A stretch of 64,000 bases of DNA from Desulfosporosinus sp. FKB (GCF_002196705.1 NZ_NADJ01000032.1:62001-126000), one strand, 5' to 3'. Positions 52,138 through 60,565 are shown, counted from the first letter of the stretch. Numbers and translations are program-made. Notes: generated from the sequence alone by a model not told the origin.

Positions 52138-53034
52138 GTGGAAATAACCTGGGGCTTATTAATTGTTATTTACCTCTTTACTGCAGGGGTGAGTGCAGGA
52201 GCTATGATTACCTCGAACCTGACCTTGCTTTTGGGCGGTAAAGATTTTGAAAGGGTTGGCCGTTGGGGGGCATTAATTTCACCCTTTCCAATTTCCTTTG
52301 GGCTGGGTGTCTTGCTACTCGATTTAGGGAGCCCTTTTAACTTCTATCGTTTATTTATGACGTTGCAGGTTCGCTCTCCCATGTCTTATGGTAGTTGGGC
52401 GATTCTTTTCTTCACCTTGCTGAGTGTTGTCTATCTATACCTTTGGCTGCCTCAGAAGTTGCAAATTGTCGGGGAAGCTAAAGCTTTGGAACAATGGAAA
52501 AGAAGATTGGCTAAAATAATTCCTTTCTTGTCGGTAGGTGTGGCCTCCTATACAGGCCTTCTTCTCAATGCTGCCGCACGTCCCTTGTGGGCAGCTCCCC
52601 TGCTGCCGGTGCTTTTTTTGGTATCTGCTTTGTCTACCGGGGTGGCTGCTGTAATTTTCGTCTCAGCAATTACTCCCTGGCAGAGGGCCAGACAGGGGGA
52701 ACTGCACCTATTGACTAAAGTGGATGCTTTGCTCATCGCTTTAGAATGTTTTATACTATTAGCAATGATAGTGATGGGCAGGTTAAGTTCTCTCAGTGTT
52801 GCAGCGGCTTTCGGGAGTATGATCTACGGACAGTTTGCCTTTATTTTTTGGATTTTGATCGTAGGCTTGGGGCTGTTAGTTCCTTTTTCCCTGGAGTACA
52901 TGGAATTGAAAGAGAAATTTTCAGTTCGCTGGACTCTGCCAGTTACTATCGGCAGCAGTTTCCTCGTTCTTTTTGGCGGTTTTTTTGTCCGCTATATCAT
53001 AACTTATGCCGGGCAATTGACCCGTTGGTTTTAG
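52138..53034 (+). CDS. NrfD/PsrC family membrane quinone subunit
   Basis: The 298-residue protein has about eight membrane segments. The N-terminal EITWGLLIVIYLFTAGVSAGA and GSPFNFYRLF are typical of NrfD/PsrC, which reacts with menaquinone. The GTG at 52138 is used because aaggaggg ends 7 bp upstream; a TTG at 52132 is too close to it. It completes a PsrABC-like module. Confidence 0.9.
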   Translation: MEITWGLLIVIYLFTAGVSAGAMITSNLTLLLGGKDFERVGRWGALISPFPISFGLGVLLLDLGSPFNFYRLFMTLQVRSPMSYGSWAILFFTLLSVVYLYLWLPQKLQIVGEAKALEQWKRRLAKIIPFLSVGVASYTGLLLNAAARPLWAAPLLPVLFLVSALSTGVAAVIFVSAITPWQRARQGELHLLTKVDALLIALECFILLAMIVMGRLSSLSVAAAFGSMIYGQFAFIFWILIVGLGLLVPFSLEYMELKEKFSVRWTLPVTIGSSFLVLFGGFFVRYIITYAGQLTRWF

Positions 53035-53082
53035 GCGATTCCAGGATTTTGATCTGAGCGAAGAAGAAAGGGCTGAAAAAGG

Positions 53083-53535
53083 ATGGCAGGGCAAATAGAG
53101 TGCTCGCGACGGACAGTATTGCGCTTTGCTTGGTCCGGAATGGTTGCGGTGGGCGCCTTAAGTGTCAAACCTCTTGTTGACTATCTGACAAGTAAAGAAG
53201 ATCAGCCGCGCACGTCCTTGGTAGCCTATGAAAAGAGCCTTGTGGAAAAAACGGATTGGCAGCATGTGCCCAATTCACGTGTTTGGGTTATGCGGGATGA
53301 TCAAGGCATTGCTGCTTTAGTTGCGACCTGTACTCACCTGGGCTGCGAAGTAACGTATCATCCGGAAAGAAAACAATGGTTATGCCCCTGCCATGGCAGT
53401 ATTTACGACACAGACGGCAGGCCTGTAGAAGGGCCTGCTCCTAAAGCCTTGCCAAGGGCGGCTGTGGAGCGAAAGGCGGATGGGTCCTTGATCATTAATA
53501 CGGAGAAGCAAGTTGGATTGGATGCCCGGCTATGA
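53083..53535 (+). CDS. Rieske iron-sulfur protein
   Basis: The protein has 150 residues. A twin-arginine-like N-terminus (SRRTVLRFAWSGM) is followed by a membrane segment, and the Rieske [2Fe-2S] ligands are CTHLGC and CPCHGS. It overlaps the cytochrome b gene by 4 bp. With the next three genes it forms a b6-Rieske quinol oxidase-type complex. Confidence 0.95.
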   Translation: MAGQIECSRRTVLRFAWSGMVAVGALSVKPLVDYLTSKEDQPRTSLVAYEKSLVEKTDWQHVPNSRVWVMRDDQGIAALVATCTHLGCEVTYHPERKQWLCPCHGSIYDTDGRPVEGPAPKALPRAAVERKADGSLIINTEKQVGLDARL

Positions 53536-54152
53536 AGGATAATTTTGTTAATCACCTGCGGCCGCGCTTTATCTCGGATCGGGCACTTTCGGTCTACTAC
53601 ACCTTTTGCCTCGGAGGGCTGTCATTTCTGGCATTTCTAATGCTTGGGATTACAGGGATTCTTTTAATGTTTCACTATCAGCCCGGTACAAGTTCAGGTT
53701 TCAGCAGTGTTCTAACGATTGGGTCGGTAATTCCCTACGGTTCCGTCATTAGAAACCTGCATTATTGGTCGGCACAACTTATGGTTGTGACCGTTAACCT
53801 GCACATGGTCAGAGTCGTCTGGACTCATTCCTACAAGCCTCCGAAGCAGCTTAATTGGCTCGTTGGTGTCGGACTGCTGGTGCTTGTTTTAGTTTTGGAT
53901 TTTACGGGTTACCTGCTGATTGGTTCTCAAGAAAGCGGTGCAGCGGCAACGGTTGCTGCAAATCTGCTAAAGCAAATTCCGGGATTAGGCACAGCCCTGG
54001 CGCAGATTGCCTTAGGCGAACCGACCGCTTTAAGTGGCAGCACTTTGATTGTCTATGTCTGGCATTGTGTGGCCTTGCCCTTGGCTGCGTTCTGGCTGCA
54101 GCTCTATCATTTTTGGCGGATCCGCCGTGACGGCGGAGTACGCCCTCTCTAG
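53532..54152 (+). CDS. Cytochrome b6-type subunit
   Basis: The protein has 206 residues and four membrane segments. Haem-b ligands are His pairs 14 apart (LHYWSAQLMVVTVNLH) and 15 apart (WHCVALPLAAFWLQLYH), the b6 spacing. Cys26 in YYTFCLGG sits where b6 proteins attach the extra haem c-i. The subunit IV part is encoded separately next. Confidence 0.92.
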   Translation: MKDNFVNHLRPRFISDRALSVYYTFCLGGLSFLAFLMLGITGILLMFHYQPGTSSGFSSVLTIGSVIPYGSVIRNLHYWSAQLMVVTVNLHMVRVVWTHSYKPPKQLNWLVGVGLLVLVLVLDFTGYLLIGSQESGAAATVAANLLKQIPGLGTALAQIALGEPTALSGSTLIVYVWHCVALPLAAFWLQLYHFWRIRRDGGVRPL

Positions 54153-54169
54153 GGAGGGAGATAGCTAAA

Positions 54170-54541
54170 ATGGCTCGTTCACCCATTAATCAGCTTAAGG
54201 ATAACGAGGGAATAGCCGCCCTTGTTTTTCTGATCCTTTGCACTCTTTTGGCTTTCAAAGTTTCGTCCAGCGTGGGAACGAGCAATTTGGCTCCGGCAGT
54301 TCCTCATGCGGCAGCCCCCTGGATTTTTGGGCCTTTTCAAATACTGCTTTTGTATCTTCCGCCTTGGCTGGGGGCTTTAATGATTCCGGCCTTAATCCTT
54401 GTTGGTCTGGCCGTTGTGCCCTGGATTGCTCACTATTGGGGGGATAAATGGGGGAGAGGGATTTTCAGCGCTCTTTTTAGCCTGGTCCTTGTCCTCCTCT
54501 TCTGGTTTATGGTGAAAGAATTGTGGTGGAGTCACCTATGA
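54170..54541 (+). CDS. Cytochrome b subunit IV-like protein lacking the PEWY motif
   Basis: The 123-residue protein has about three membrane segments. The usual Qo-site PEWY motif is not present; the matching place reads APWIFGPFQILL, so the catalytic Glu is missing. Its position between cytochrome b and cytochrome c genes and the WLGALMIPALILVGLAVVPWI segment identify it as subunit IV-like. It overlaps the next gene by 4 bp. Confidence 0.8.
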   Translation: MARSPINQLKDNEGIAALVFLILCTLLAFKVSSSVGTSNLAPAVPHAAAPWIFGPFQILLLYLPPWLGALMIPALILVGLAVVPWIAHYWGDKWGRGIFSALFSLVLVLLFWFMVKELWWSHL

Positions 54542-56037
54542 AGAAAGTTCTGATCTTAGTAAGTCTTTTTCTCGGTCTCATTGTTTTGATTCTTCTTATT
54601 CAGGGCAGCACTCCGGATTGGGCTCACTATCAACGGGAGTATTTTCAAGAACAGGCAGCAAACTTGCAAGCGCAATTAAGTTTAACGAAAGATAAGACGA
54701 AGAAAACTCAGCTGCAGCAAGAAATCAAAAGCTTTGAAAATCGTAAGCCTGAAATTATTGACTTGGTGCTTCCCAACGGGAACGTTGAGCGCTGCAAAAC
54801 CTGTCACATCGGCATAGAGGAAATTTCCAGCTCTCATCCCAGTAATACCTTTGGCTGTGTCGTTTGCCACGGGGGAAATGCTCTCTCTTTGGACAAAGCA
54901 ACGGCCCATGCTCAAATGTATGGAGGGGGGCACCCGGGTTCCCTGAACGCAGCTTCTTTAAGCTGCGGAGGAACGGCTGAGAATGGGATGGCTTGTCACT
55001 CCGGCAACCAGGAAGCGGCGAAAAATGAAGTCGATCTCGTGAAAACGTCGATTATGTCCACAAAGGCCGGCGAGCTCAGTGTTGTACGCCGGATGTTCGG
55101 TTTTGATAAAACGAATGAGGTACCGGGGCTTGCCAAGGGACAGACAGCAGCGCTTTATCCTAATCCCTTGCAGGGACAGCCCAATCAGAAAGCGTTTCAG
55201 CAGAACTGTTTGAGTCAATGTCATCAAAACGGAGGGGAGATCCCCGTTTTTCCAACTCCGAATAATACTTCTCCCCAGGGCAGCCAAACTGGGGTTAAAT
55301 CTCAAACAGAGAACAAGATTCCGGCGAACGGTTGCGAGGTATGTCATGTTCTAACAAACCCTATGCATACATATATCGGGACAGATACGACCATGAGATC
55401 CGCTAATTTTGGCTGGGGGATGACCCACAGCTTGACAACCCAAATTCCTTACTCCCAGTGTAATCAGTGCCATAATCAAGGAAATCATGACCCGATCAAA
55501 ATGAGTTTTGCGTTTCGTTCAGATATGACCAAAGTTATTAGTGACTGGAAATCCGGAGATGCCAATTATTTGGACCGGGTTAAAGATTACTATTTGCCCG
55601 GTGAAATCTTCGCTCAATGTGAAGTCAGTCTGGATTGCATTGACTGTCACACAAGGCAGGATGTCATGGGAGATAATTTACTCCACACCTCACAATATGA
55701 TGCTGTTCATCTTCAATGCCAAGACTGTCATGGCACAAAAGAAACCCTCCCCAAGACCAACAAGATTGTGAACCCTAAGGACTTAGCCTTTGAAGAACAA
55801 CTGACGAACCCTAAGTTTCCCGCTCTGAAACTTGGGGATGAGATTCTTATTACGGGAAAAGGTGAGGAGCTGCCCTTTATCCGCCATGAAGGAAATAGTT
55901 GGGTACAGACCAGCCGTGTGACAGGTAAAACCTTCAATATTCCTTTAGTTTATGGAAGCAAGTGTCAGCAATCGCTTCTGGAGCAGGGGGCAGACTCCTG
56001 TCACAAATGTCATGACCGGAGCGCAGCCCATCCCTAA
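54538..56037 (+). CDS. Multihaem cytochrome c (about 7-9 haems)
   Basis: The protein has 499 residues with an N-terminal membrane anchor (about 4-24) and a coiled-coil-like stretch. Seven canonical CxxCH sites are visible (CKTCH, CVVCH, CEVCH, CNQCH, CIDCH, CQDCH, CHKCH). CLSQCH (Cx3CH) and a Cx9CH site ending in GMACH are possible unusual sites. It is extracytoplasmic and likely takes electrons from the Rieske/b complex. ATG at 54538 follows ggtggag. Last gene of the operon; a strong terminator follows. Confidence 0.9.
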   Translation: MKKVLILVSLFLGLIVLILLIQGSTPDWAHYQREYFQEQAANLQAQLSLTKDKTKKTQLQQEIKSFENRKPEIIDLVLPNGNVERCKTCHIGIEEISSSHPSNTFGCVVCHGGNALSLDKATAHAQMYGGGHPGSLNAASLSCGGTAENGMACHSGNQEAAKNEVDLVKTSIMSTKAGELSVVRRMFGFDKTNEVPGLAKGQTAALYPNPLQGQPNQKAFQQNCLSQCHQNGGEIPVFPTPNNTSPQGSQTGVKSQTENKIPANGCEVCHVLTNPMHTYIGTDTTMRSANFGWGMTHSLTTQIPYSQCNQCHNQGNHDPIKMSFAFRSDMTKVISDWKSGDANYLDRVKDYYLPGEIFAQCEVSLDCIDCHTRQDVMGDNLLHTSQYDAVHLQCQDCHGTKETLPKTNKIVNPKDLAFEEQLTNPKFPALKLGDEILITGKGEELPFIRHEGNSWVQTSRVTGKTFNIPLVYGSKCQQSLLEQGADSCHKCHDRSAAHP

Positions 56038-56064
56038 GAGGACCTCCTGTCTAAGTTATTATAA

Positions 56065-56116
56065 AAAACACAGAGGCTATGAATGTATCTTCTATTCATA
56101 ACCTCTGTGTTTTATT
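56065..56116. terminator. Bidirectional intrinsic terminator
   Basis: aaaacacagaggctatgaat pairs with attcataacctctgtgtttt (one mismatch), flanked by T residues on the plus strand and by A on the other side, so it serves both the cytochrome operon and the minus-strand pseudogene. Confidence 0.9.
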
Positions 56117-56879
56117 TGTTATTGTCCTCCTCAAAGGAAACGTTATCCATCCATAATTCCCCTGTGCCGCTGAGCAGCATACCGATATTGATAATGGCGC
56201 TGTTATCCGGTACATCTAGTACAACCGAATAATGGTTCCAGTCTGTATCGCCCGTTATGGGTCGGTTTTGCATATTATCGATTTTGATCACATTCGCGGT
56301 TATGTTGTCAATCCTCATCCATAGTCCACCCCAGCCTGTCACGCCTTTTGCTTTGATAAAGCCGGATAAACGCACTCTTTTTCCGATATAGTTTTTGGCT
56401 TTATATTGCTGCATTACCGTATAATAGTCACTTGTCTCCAATTCTATGCTGGTGCTTTTTAAAACGACCGATTTTGTTCCTTTGAAAAAAAACTTCTCGG
56501 TCAAATGCAGCTTCAAATTTCCCTGGAGCCGTTCCTGTTACGATCCATCCGGGAATCTGCTGATTGGTTTGCATATCGTTCACCTCATTTGTAGTTACTA
56601 ATTGGTTTATCGCACGGCGGTATTTTCCGGTAGGAAGCGTGTATACCTTCTTAAATTCTCTTGTAAAGGCCTCTTGAGATTCAAAACGACAATAGAGAGC
56701 AATGTCCATAATACTAAACTTCGATGACAGAAGAAGTTTTGCCGCCATAGTCAACCGGTGGCTTTGAATATGCTCCTTCAACCCCAAGCCGATCTCGTGC
56801 TTAAAAATGCGAATAAAGTGATATTTTGAAAATCCGGAAACTTTTACAATCTCATCCAATGGGAGGTAGATAATTTAGA
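56112..56879 (-). pseudogene. AraC-family regulator, disrupted (N-terminal stop and frameshift)
   Basis: The upper part (56428-56859) encodes an AraC HTH (LDEIVKVSGFSKYHFIRIFK ... FESQEAFTREFKK). The lower part (56112-56480) encodes the matching C-terminal domain (KGTKSVVLKS ... GWGGLWMRIDN ... NRPITGDTDWNHYSVV). The frames join at a run of eight A on the plus strand (56485-56492); removing one base restores the frame. A stop codon lies in frame just before the HTH, so the first helices are missing too. Probably inactive, unless the run is phase-variable or a sequencing error. Confidence 0.8.
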
Positions 56880-56917
56880 CAATAAATTCAGGAATTAAAG
56901 AAAGAAATTCCAACGGG

Positions 56918-56975
56918 TTGACAAATCAGTGATATGCGAATATATTGGAATTACAATGATACCCCAGCAGGGTAT
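56918..56975 (+). promoter_or_regulatory. Sigma-A promoter with CsoR/CstR-like operator
   Basis: TTGACA (56918-56923), exactly 17 bp, TATATT (56941-56946). ATACCC-cagca-GGGTAT (56959-56975) starts 13 bp after the -10, the same relative place as the palindrome at 47032. It drives fmdB, ferredoxin and possibly the next genes; the leader to 57138 is about 185 nt with no gene seen. Confidence 0.65.
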
Positions 56976-57138
56976 AAGGGGCAAAAATAAGATTGCTGTT
57001 TTACTTGGTACACGACAGACTCATTTCCAAACTTAGTTGCAGTACAGAAGGAGCCAGGAACCGGGATTCTGAATATCAGGTCTGGAGCCGAGCAAAGCAG
57101 TAATTATGAACTAAAGTCAATTAGGAGGATTGAAGACG

Positions 57139-57345
57139 ATGCCAAGTTATGATTTAATCTGCCAGACATGTAATCATAAGTTTTCTGTCTTTTGCAGCAT
57201 AAGCCAAAAAGACCGGCAAGTATGTCCGGTATGCGGAAGTGACCAAATTAAACAGCGGTTTACTACAGTTAATGTTATGGGGAAAAGCTCGAGTGGAGGA
57301 TCTTCTGTAGGCGGCTCAAGCTCTGGACCTCAACGCTTTGGCTGA
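57139..57345 (+). CDS. FmdB-type zinc-ribbon protein
   Basis: The 68-residue protein starts MPSYDLICQTCNHKF and has the second pair CPVCGS, then a Gly/Ser-rich tail, as in FmdB family proteins. The role of the family is not established. The ATG follows ttaggaggat. First gene of a small operon. Confidence 0.85.
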   Translation: MPSYDLICQTCNHKFSVFCSISQKDRQVCPVCGSDQIKQRFTTVNVMGKSSSGGSSVGGSSSGPQRFG

Positions 57346-57408
57346 GCAGGATGCTAAGGAGGAACCGGGTGTTCCTTTCATAAGGCGGGAATAAGGAGGA
57401 GAAAAGGA

Positions 57409-57612
57409 ATGTCAGCGTTTATCTTGGAAAAACTTTGCCGGGGGTGCAAGCGCTGTGTCAATACCTGTCCCGAACAGGCCATTGCCATGTTGTCACATTT
57501 GGCAGTGGTAGATCCTAAGAAATGTGTGGGATGTGAAGCTTGCATGGAAGCTTGCATGCATGGCGCGATTACCTTTGTGGAGACAGGGGAGATGAAGATT
57601 AATGGTGGATAA
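57409..57612 (+). CDS. Two-cluster ferredoxin-like protein
   Basis: The 67-residue protein has two [4Fe-4S] motifs, CRGCKRCVNTCPEQ and CVGCEACMEACMHG. The second motif ends CMHG instead of CP. An ataaggaggagaaa ribosome site precedes the ATG. It overlaps the next gene by 11 bp. It probably serves electron transfer for the redox genes around it. Confidence 0.9.
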   Translation: MSAFILEKLCRGCKRCVNTCPEQAIAMLSHLAVVDPKKCVGCEACMEACMHGAITFVETGEMKINGG

Positions 57613-57814
57613 TGGACAAGCGCATGAAAAGCCACTGGATCAACAGGAAGTATTACAGCGGCTTACAGAAGTTGAGGAAAAGCTTATTGATCTTAAAGCT
57701 CGTTGGCCGTATCACTCGGTGCAGCCACGGATGGTAGCAGAACGAGAAGATTTGGAAGAGGAAAGAGACCATTTGTTGGGTATCCTAAATGTATTGGGAG
57801 TTGTTTCGGATTAA
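57602..57814 (+). CDS. Hypothetical small coiled-coil protein
   Basis: The 70-residue protein is mostly charged helix (VLQRLTEVEEKLIDLKARWPYHS, then MVAEREDLEEERDHLLGIL). It overlaps the ferredoxin gene by 11 bp, which supports co-translation. No family recognised. Confidence 0.65.
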   Translation: MVDNGQAHEKPLDQQEVLQRLTEVEEKLIDLKARWPYHSVQPRMVAEREDLEEERDHLLGILNVLGVVSD

Positions 57815-57894
57815 TTTCCTAAATCGAACAACAAAGCATTCTATTGCTTAAAACCAAGAGATTGAATTATTATCTGATAAAGCGAGGGAAAGTC

Positions 57895-58281
57895 ATGGAT
57901 TTAAAGTATGAAGTCAAAACGAATAAACCTTTTGAGACAGCTGTGGAAGATTTGAAGAAAACAATAAGCAACAATAGTTTCGGTGTTTTGTGGGAACTTG
58001 ATTTTAAAGACAAATTGGCAGAAAAAGGGCTGGATTTTCAAGGTCACTTTAAGGTTTTGGAGGTCTGCAATCCCAAACAAGCAAAAGAAGTATTGGAGCT
58101 TCAAGTTGAAGTCGGATATTTTTTACCCTGTAAGGTGGTTGTTTACGAAAAAGAAAAAAGTGTGTATATGGGAATGATGCGTCCGACATCTTTGATTGGT
58201 ATGCTGGAACACGAACAATTGATGAGTGTTGCTCAACAGGTAGAAAGCGTGTTAAAGAAAGCGTTGGATGAGGCGATCTAG
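57895..58281 (+). CDS. DUF302 family protein
   Basis: The 128-residue protein matches the DUF302 pattern: YEVKTNKPFETAVEDLKKTI, FGVLWELDFKDKL and a LPCKVVVYEKEKSVYMGMMRPTSLIGML core. DUF302 domains are common near sulfur-responsive genes. Function is unknown. The ATG at 57895 follows aagcgaggg. A terminator follows. Confidence 0.85.
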   Translation: MDLKYEVKTNKPFETAVEDLKKTISNNSFGVLWELDFKDKLAEKGLDFQGHFKVLEVCNPKQAKEVLELQVEVGYFLPCKVVVYEKEKSVYMGMMRPTSLIGMLEHEQLMSVAQQVESVLKKALDEAI

Positions 58282-58380
58282 ATAATTAATCAAGGTGAAC
58301 AACATTTCGGGATATTATTTAAATAATCCTTGGGGCTGCGTAAAAACTTCATTCTAAAAATCAATTGGGTTCAAATAATC

Positions 58381-58430
58381 AAAGGCGTTCTCGCTTCACT
58401 AGTATAGTGGAGTGAGAACGCCTTTATTTA
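58381..58430 (+). terminator. Intrinsic terminator after the DUF302 gene
   Basis: aaaggcgttctcgcttcact pairs with agtggagtgagaacgccttt (two mismatches), followed by atttaatg. The 302-bp gap between 58281 and 58584 otherwise shows no gene. Confidence 0.88.
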
Positions 58431-58583
58431 ATGATTAGGCAAGCAAAGCCCATTTGCCGCTTGGTTCCTGCAGTTGTATCCCTTGTCAGGATTCCTCGGA
58501 GCAATATTAAAAGTTGATAGTTAATATGGGGAATTTGGGGAACACTTTCGCTATAAAAGAAATGACTCAAGGAGGTTTAAAAC

Positions 58584-59474
58584 GTGTCTGAGGATCTTAA
58601 TAATATCAAAGATCACTATGAACTTGCCATTATTGGATGCGGGCCGGCAGGGATGGCGGCAGCCCTTAATGCAAAAATCAGGAAACGAGATTTTATTTTG
58701 TTGGGCTCGGAATTCTGCAGTCCAAAGCTGTCTAAGGCACCTCAAATTGAAAATTGGCTCGGTTTTCCTGAAATAAGCGGTGAGGATTTAAGACAGCGGT
58801 TTCTAAATCATCTCAATGAAAAGGACATATCTATTATTCCTTTTAAAGTTACAAGTATATATCCGGGCCCTCCTTTCACTATCATTGGCAAGGAGAAATC
58901 CCTGGAAGCCGATGCTCTCATTCTGGCGACGGGAGTTTCGGCGAGCAAATTATTTCCCGGTGAAGCCGAATTGCTTGGTATGGGTGTCGGCTATTGTGCC
59001 ACCTGTGACGGTCCCTTGTATAAAGACAAGAAGGCAGCGATTATTTCTTATAGTCACGAAGGTGAGGATGAGGCCAATTTTATGGCCGACATCTGCTCCC
59101 AAGTCTATTATATTCCTTATTACAGTGACGTTCCCTCCCTTGATTCCCGGGTTGAAGTTAAGAAGAGCAAAGTTGCGAGGATTGTGGGGAAAGAAAGGGT
59201 AGAACAACTTGACCTTGGGGATGAACAATTAACCGTAGACGGAGTATTCATCATCAGAGAAAATCTTCCTGCCGAGCAGCTTATTTCAGGTCTGGAAATG
59301 GAAGACGGTGCGATTAAGGTAAATCACAAATTGGAAACTAGTTTTCCAGGGTTATTTGCAGCCGGCGATTGCACGGGACAACCCTATCAGTTAATTAAAG
59401 CTGCAGGAGAAGGCGGAACTGCAGCCCTTCAGGCGGTGAAATATCTGGATAGTCTTAAAGTTCCTAAACCCTAA
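58584..59474 (+). CDS. FAD-dependent thioredoxin-reductase-like oxidoreductase
   Basis: The protein has 296 residues. FAD-binding IIGCGPAGMAAAL lies at the N-terminus, the redox-active CATC pair in YCATCDGPLYKDKK, and the C-terminal GLFAAGDCTGQPYQ. The NAD(P)H-binding motif is degenerate (YSHEGEDEANFM, no GxGxxA), so an unusual donor such as ferredoxin is possible. The GTG start follows aaggaggt. It is close to the ferredoxin and sulfur genes. Confidence 0.85.
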   Translation: MSEDLNNIKDHYELAIIGCGPAGMAAALNAKIRKRDFILLGSEFCSPKLSKAPQIENWLGFPEISGEDLRQRFLNHLNEKDISIIPFKVTSIYPGPPFTIIGKEKSLEADALILATGVSASKLFPGEAELLGMGVGYCATCDGPLYKDKKAAIISYSHEGEDEANFMADICSQVYYIPYYSDVPSLDSRVEVKKSKVARIVGKERVEQLDLGDEQLTVDGVFIIRENLPAEQLISGLEMEDGAIKVNHKLETSFPGLFAAGDCTGQPYQLIKAAGEGGTAALQAVKYLDSLKVPKP

Positions 59475-59529
59475 ATCCAAATTATTATTTGTTCATGCAC
59501 TCGACCGCAATGGGGCTATATAAAAAACA

Positions 59530-59558
59530 ACAGGTAGGATTTCGAGTTTCCTACCTGT
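59530..59558 (+). terminator. Hairpin after the oxidoreductase gene
   Basis: acaggtagga pairs with tcctacctgt; the T tract that follows is interrupted (aagggtttgttttt). Confidence 0.6.
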
Positions 59559-59598
59559 AAGGGTTTGTTTTTCTATTTCTAACCTGCCGCTCTCGTTA

Positions 59599-59640
59599 GA
59601 GTCTAACAAGTGCGAAGACAGTTCTTCGAGCGTCAAGTTT
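59599..59640. repeat. Short dispersed repeat, copy 2
   Basis: It matches 44919-44960 in layout and about two thirds of bases, with a cgaaga-cagt-tcttcg hairpin. It lies just past the 3' end of thrB. Confidence 0.35.
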
Positions 59641-59668
59641 TCTTAATTCGGACTGTCACAAGAATTCC

Positions 59669-60565
59669 TTATTCGTCTGAAGAGACGGCTCCGCAGTGGT
59701 CAACATCAAGTATGATGGTCTGGGCCTCAACCCCAAATTGCTTCATAGTCGTCAGCATGGACTGGCAAACTGCGTTCTGGGAGGATTCCGGAATTAAGGC
59801 AATTAGCGTAGGGCCTGAACCGCTCAGAGCTGTTCCATAGGCTCCGGCTTGTTCGGCAGCCTTTAGGGTTTCAAACATCCCCGGAATAAGAACAGAACGT
59901 TTGTTTTGATGAAGCATGTCGCGCATTCCCTCTTTCAAGAGGAGATAATCTTCACGAATGAAGGCGTCAATTAATAATCCTGCATGGGAGATATTAAATA
60001 CAGCTTCTTGACGAGATACTTCGGGAGGTAAAATGCCTCTGGCTTTTTCTGTTTTTAGGCGCAGGTTAGGAATAAGAACCACTGCCTTCAGATTTGCCCC
60101 CTGTCCTAAAACTCTAGGCAGAACTCCATCATCTGTAGAAACAGCTAAGGTGATTCCCCCATATAAGGCCGGTGTGACGTTATCAGGATGTCCTTCAAGG
60201 GTATTGGCCATCTGCAGCAGTTCTAATTTTGCTAAAGGGGCCCCGGCCAAAATATTAGCTGCCACAAGTCCGCCTACAATGGCAGCAGAGCTGCTGCCGA
60301 GACCGCGAGCCGGGGGAATATGATTTTCCAATGTCAGGGCAATGGTCGGAATGGGATAATTAATTTGCTCCCAGAGGTGGCACATGGTTTGCCAGACAAG
60401 GTTGCTCTCGTCAGTTGATATACCTTCTTTATAGGTTCCTGTTAACGAGATTTGGAAGGGGCGGTTCACGTCGATTTTAATTGAGTTGTACAGTTGGAGT
60501 GCCAGGCCAAGACAGTCGAAACCGGGTCCAAGATTGGCGGAGGTAGCAGGGATTTTTACGATCAT
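59669..60565 (-). CDS. thrB: Homoserine kinase
   Basis: The 298-residue GHMP kinase has the N-terminal VKIPATSANLGPGFDCLGLAL, the phosphate loop PPARGLGSSSAAIVGGL, and the C-terminal GTALSGSGPTLIAL. It phosphorylates homoserine toward threonine. The ATG overlaps the hom stop codon by 4 bp. Confidence 0.97.
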   Translation of the reverse strand: MIVKIPATSANLGPGFDCLGLALQLYNSIKIDVNRPFQISLTGTYKEGISTDESNLVWQTMCHLWEQINYPIPTIALTLENHIPPARGLGSSSAAIVGGLVAANILAGAPLAKLELLQMANTLEGHPDNVTPALYGGITLAVSTDDGVLPRVLGQGANLKAVVLIPNLRLKTEKARGILPPEVSRQEAVFNISHAGLLIDAFIREDYLLLKEGMRDMLHQNKRSVLIPGMFETLKAAEQAGAYGTALSGSGPTLIALIPESSQNAVCQSMLTTMKQFGVEAQTIILDVDHCGAVSSDE

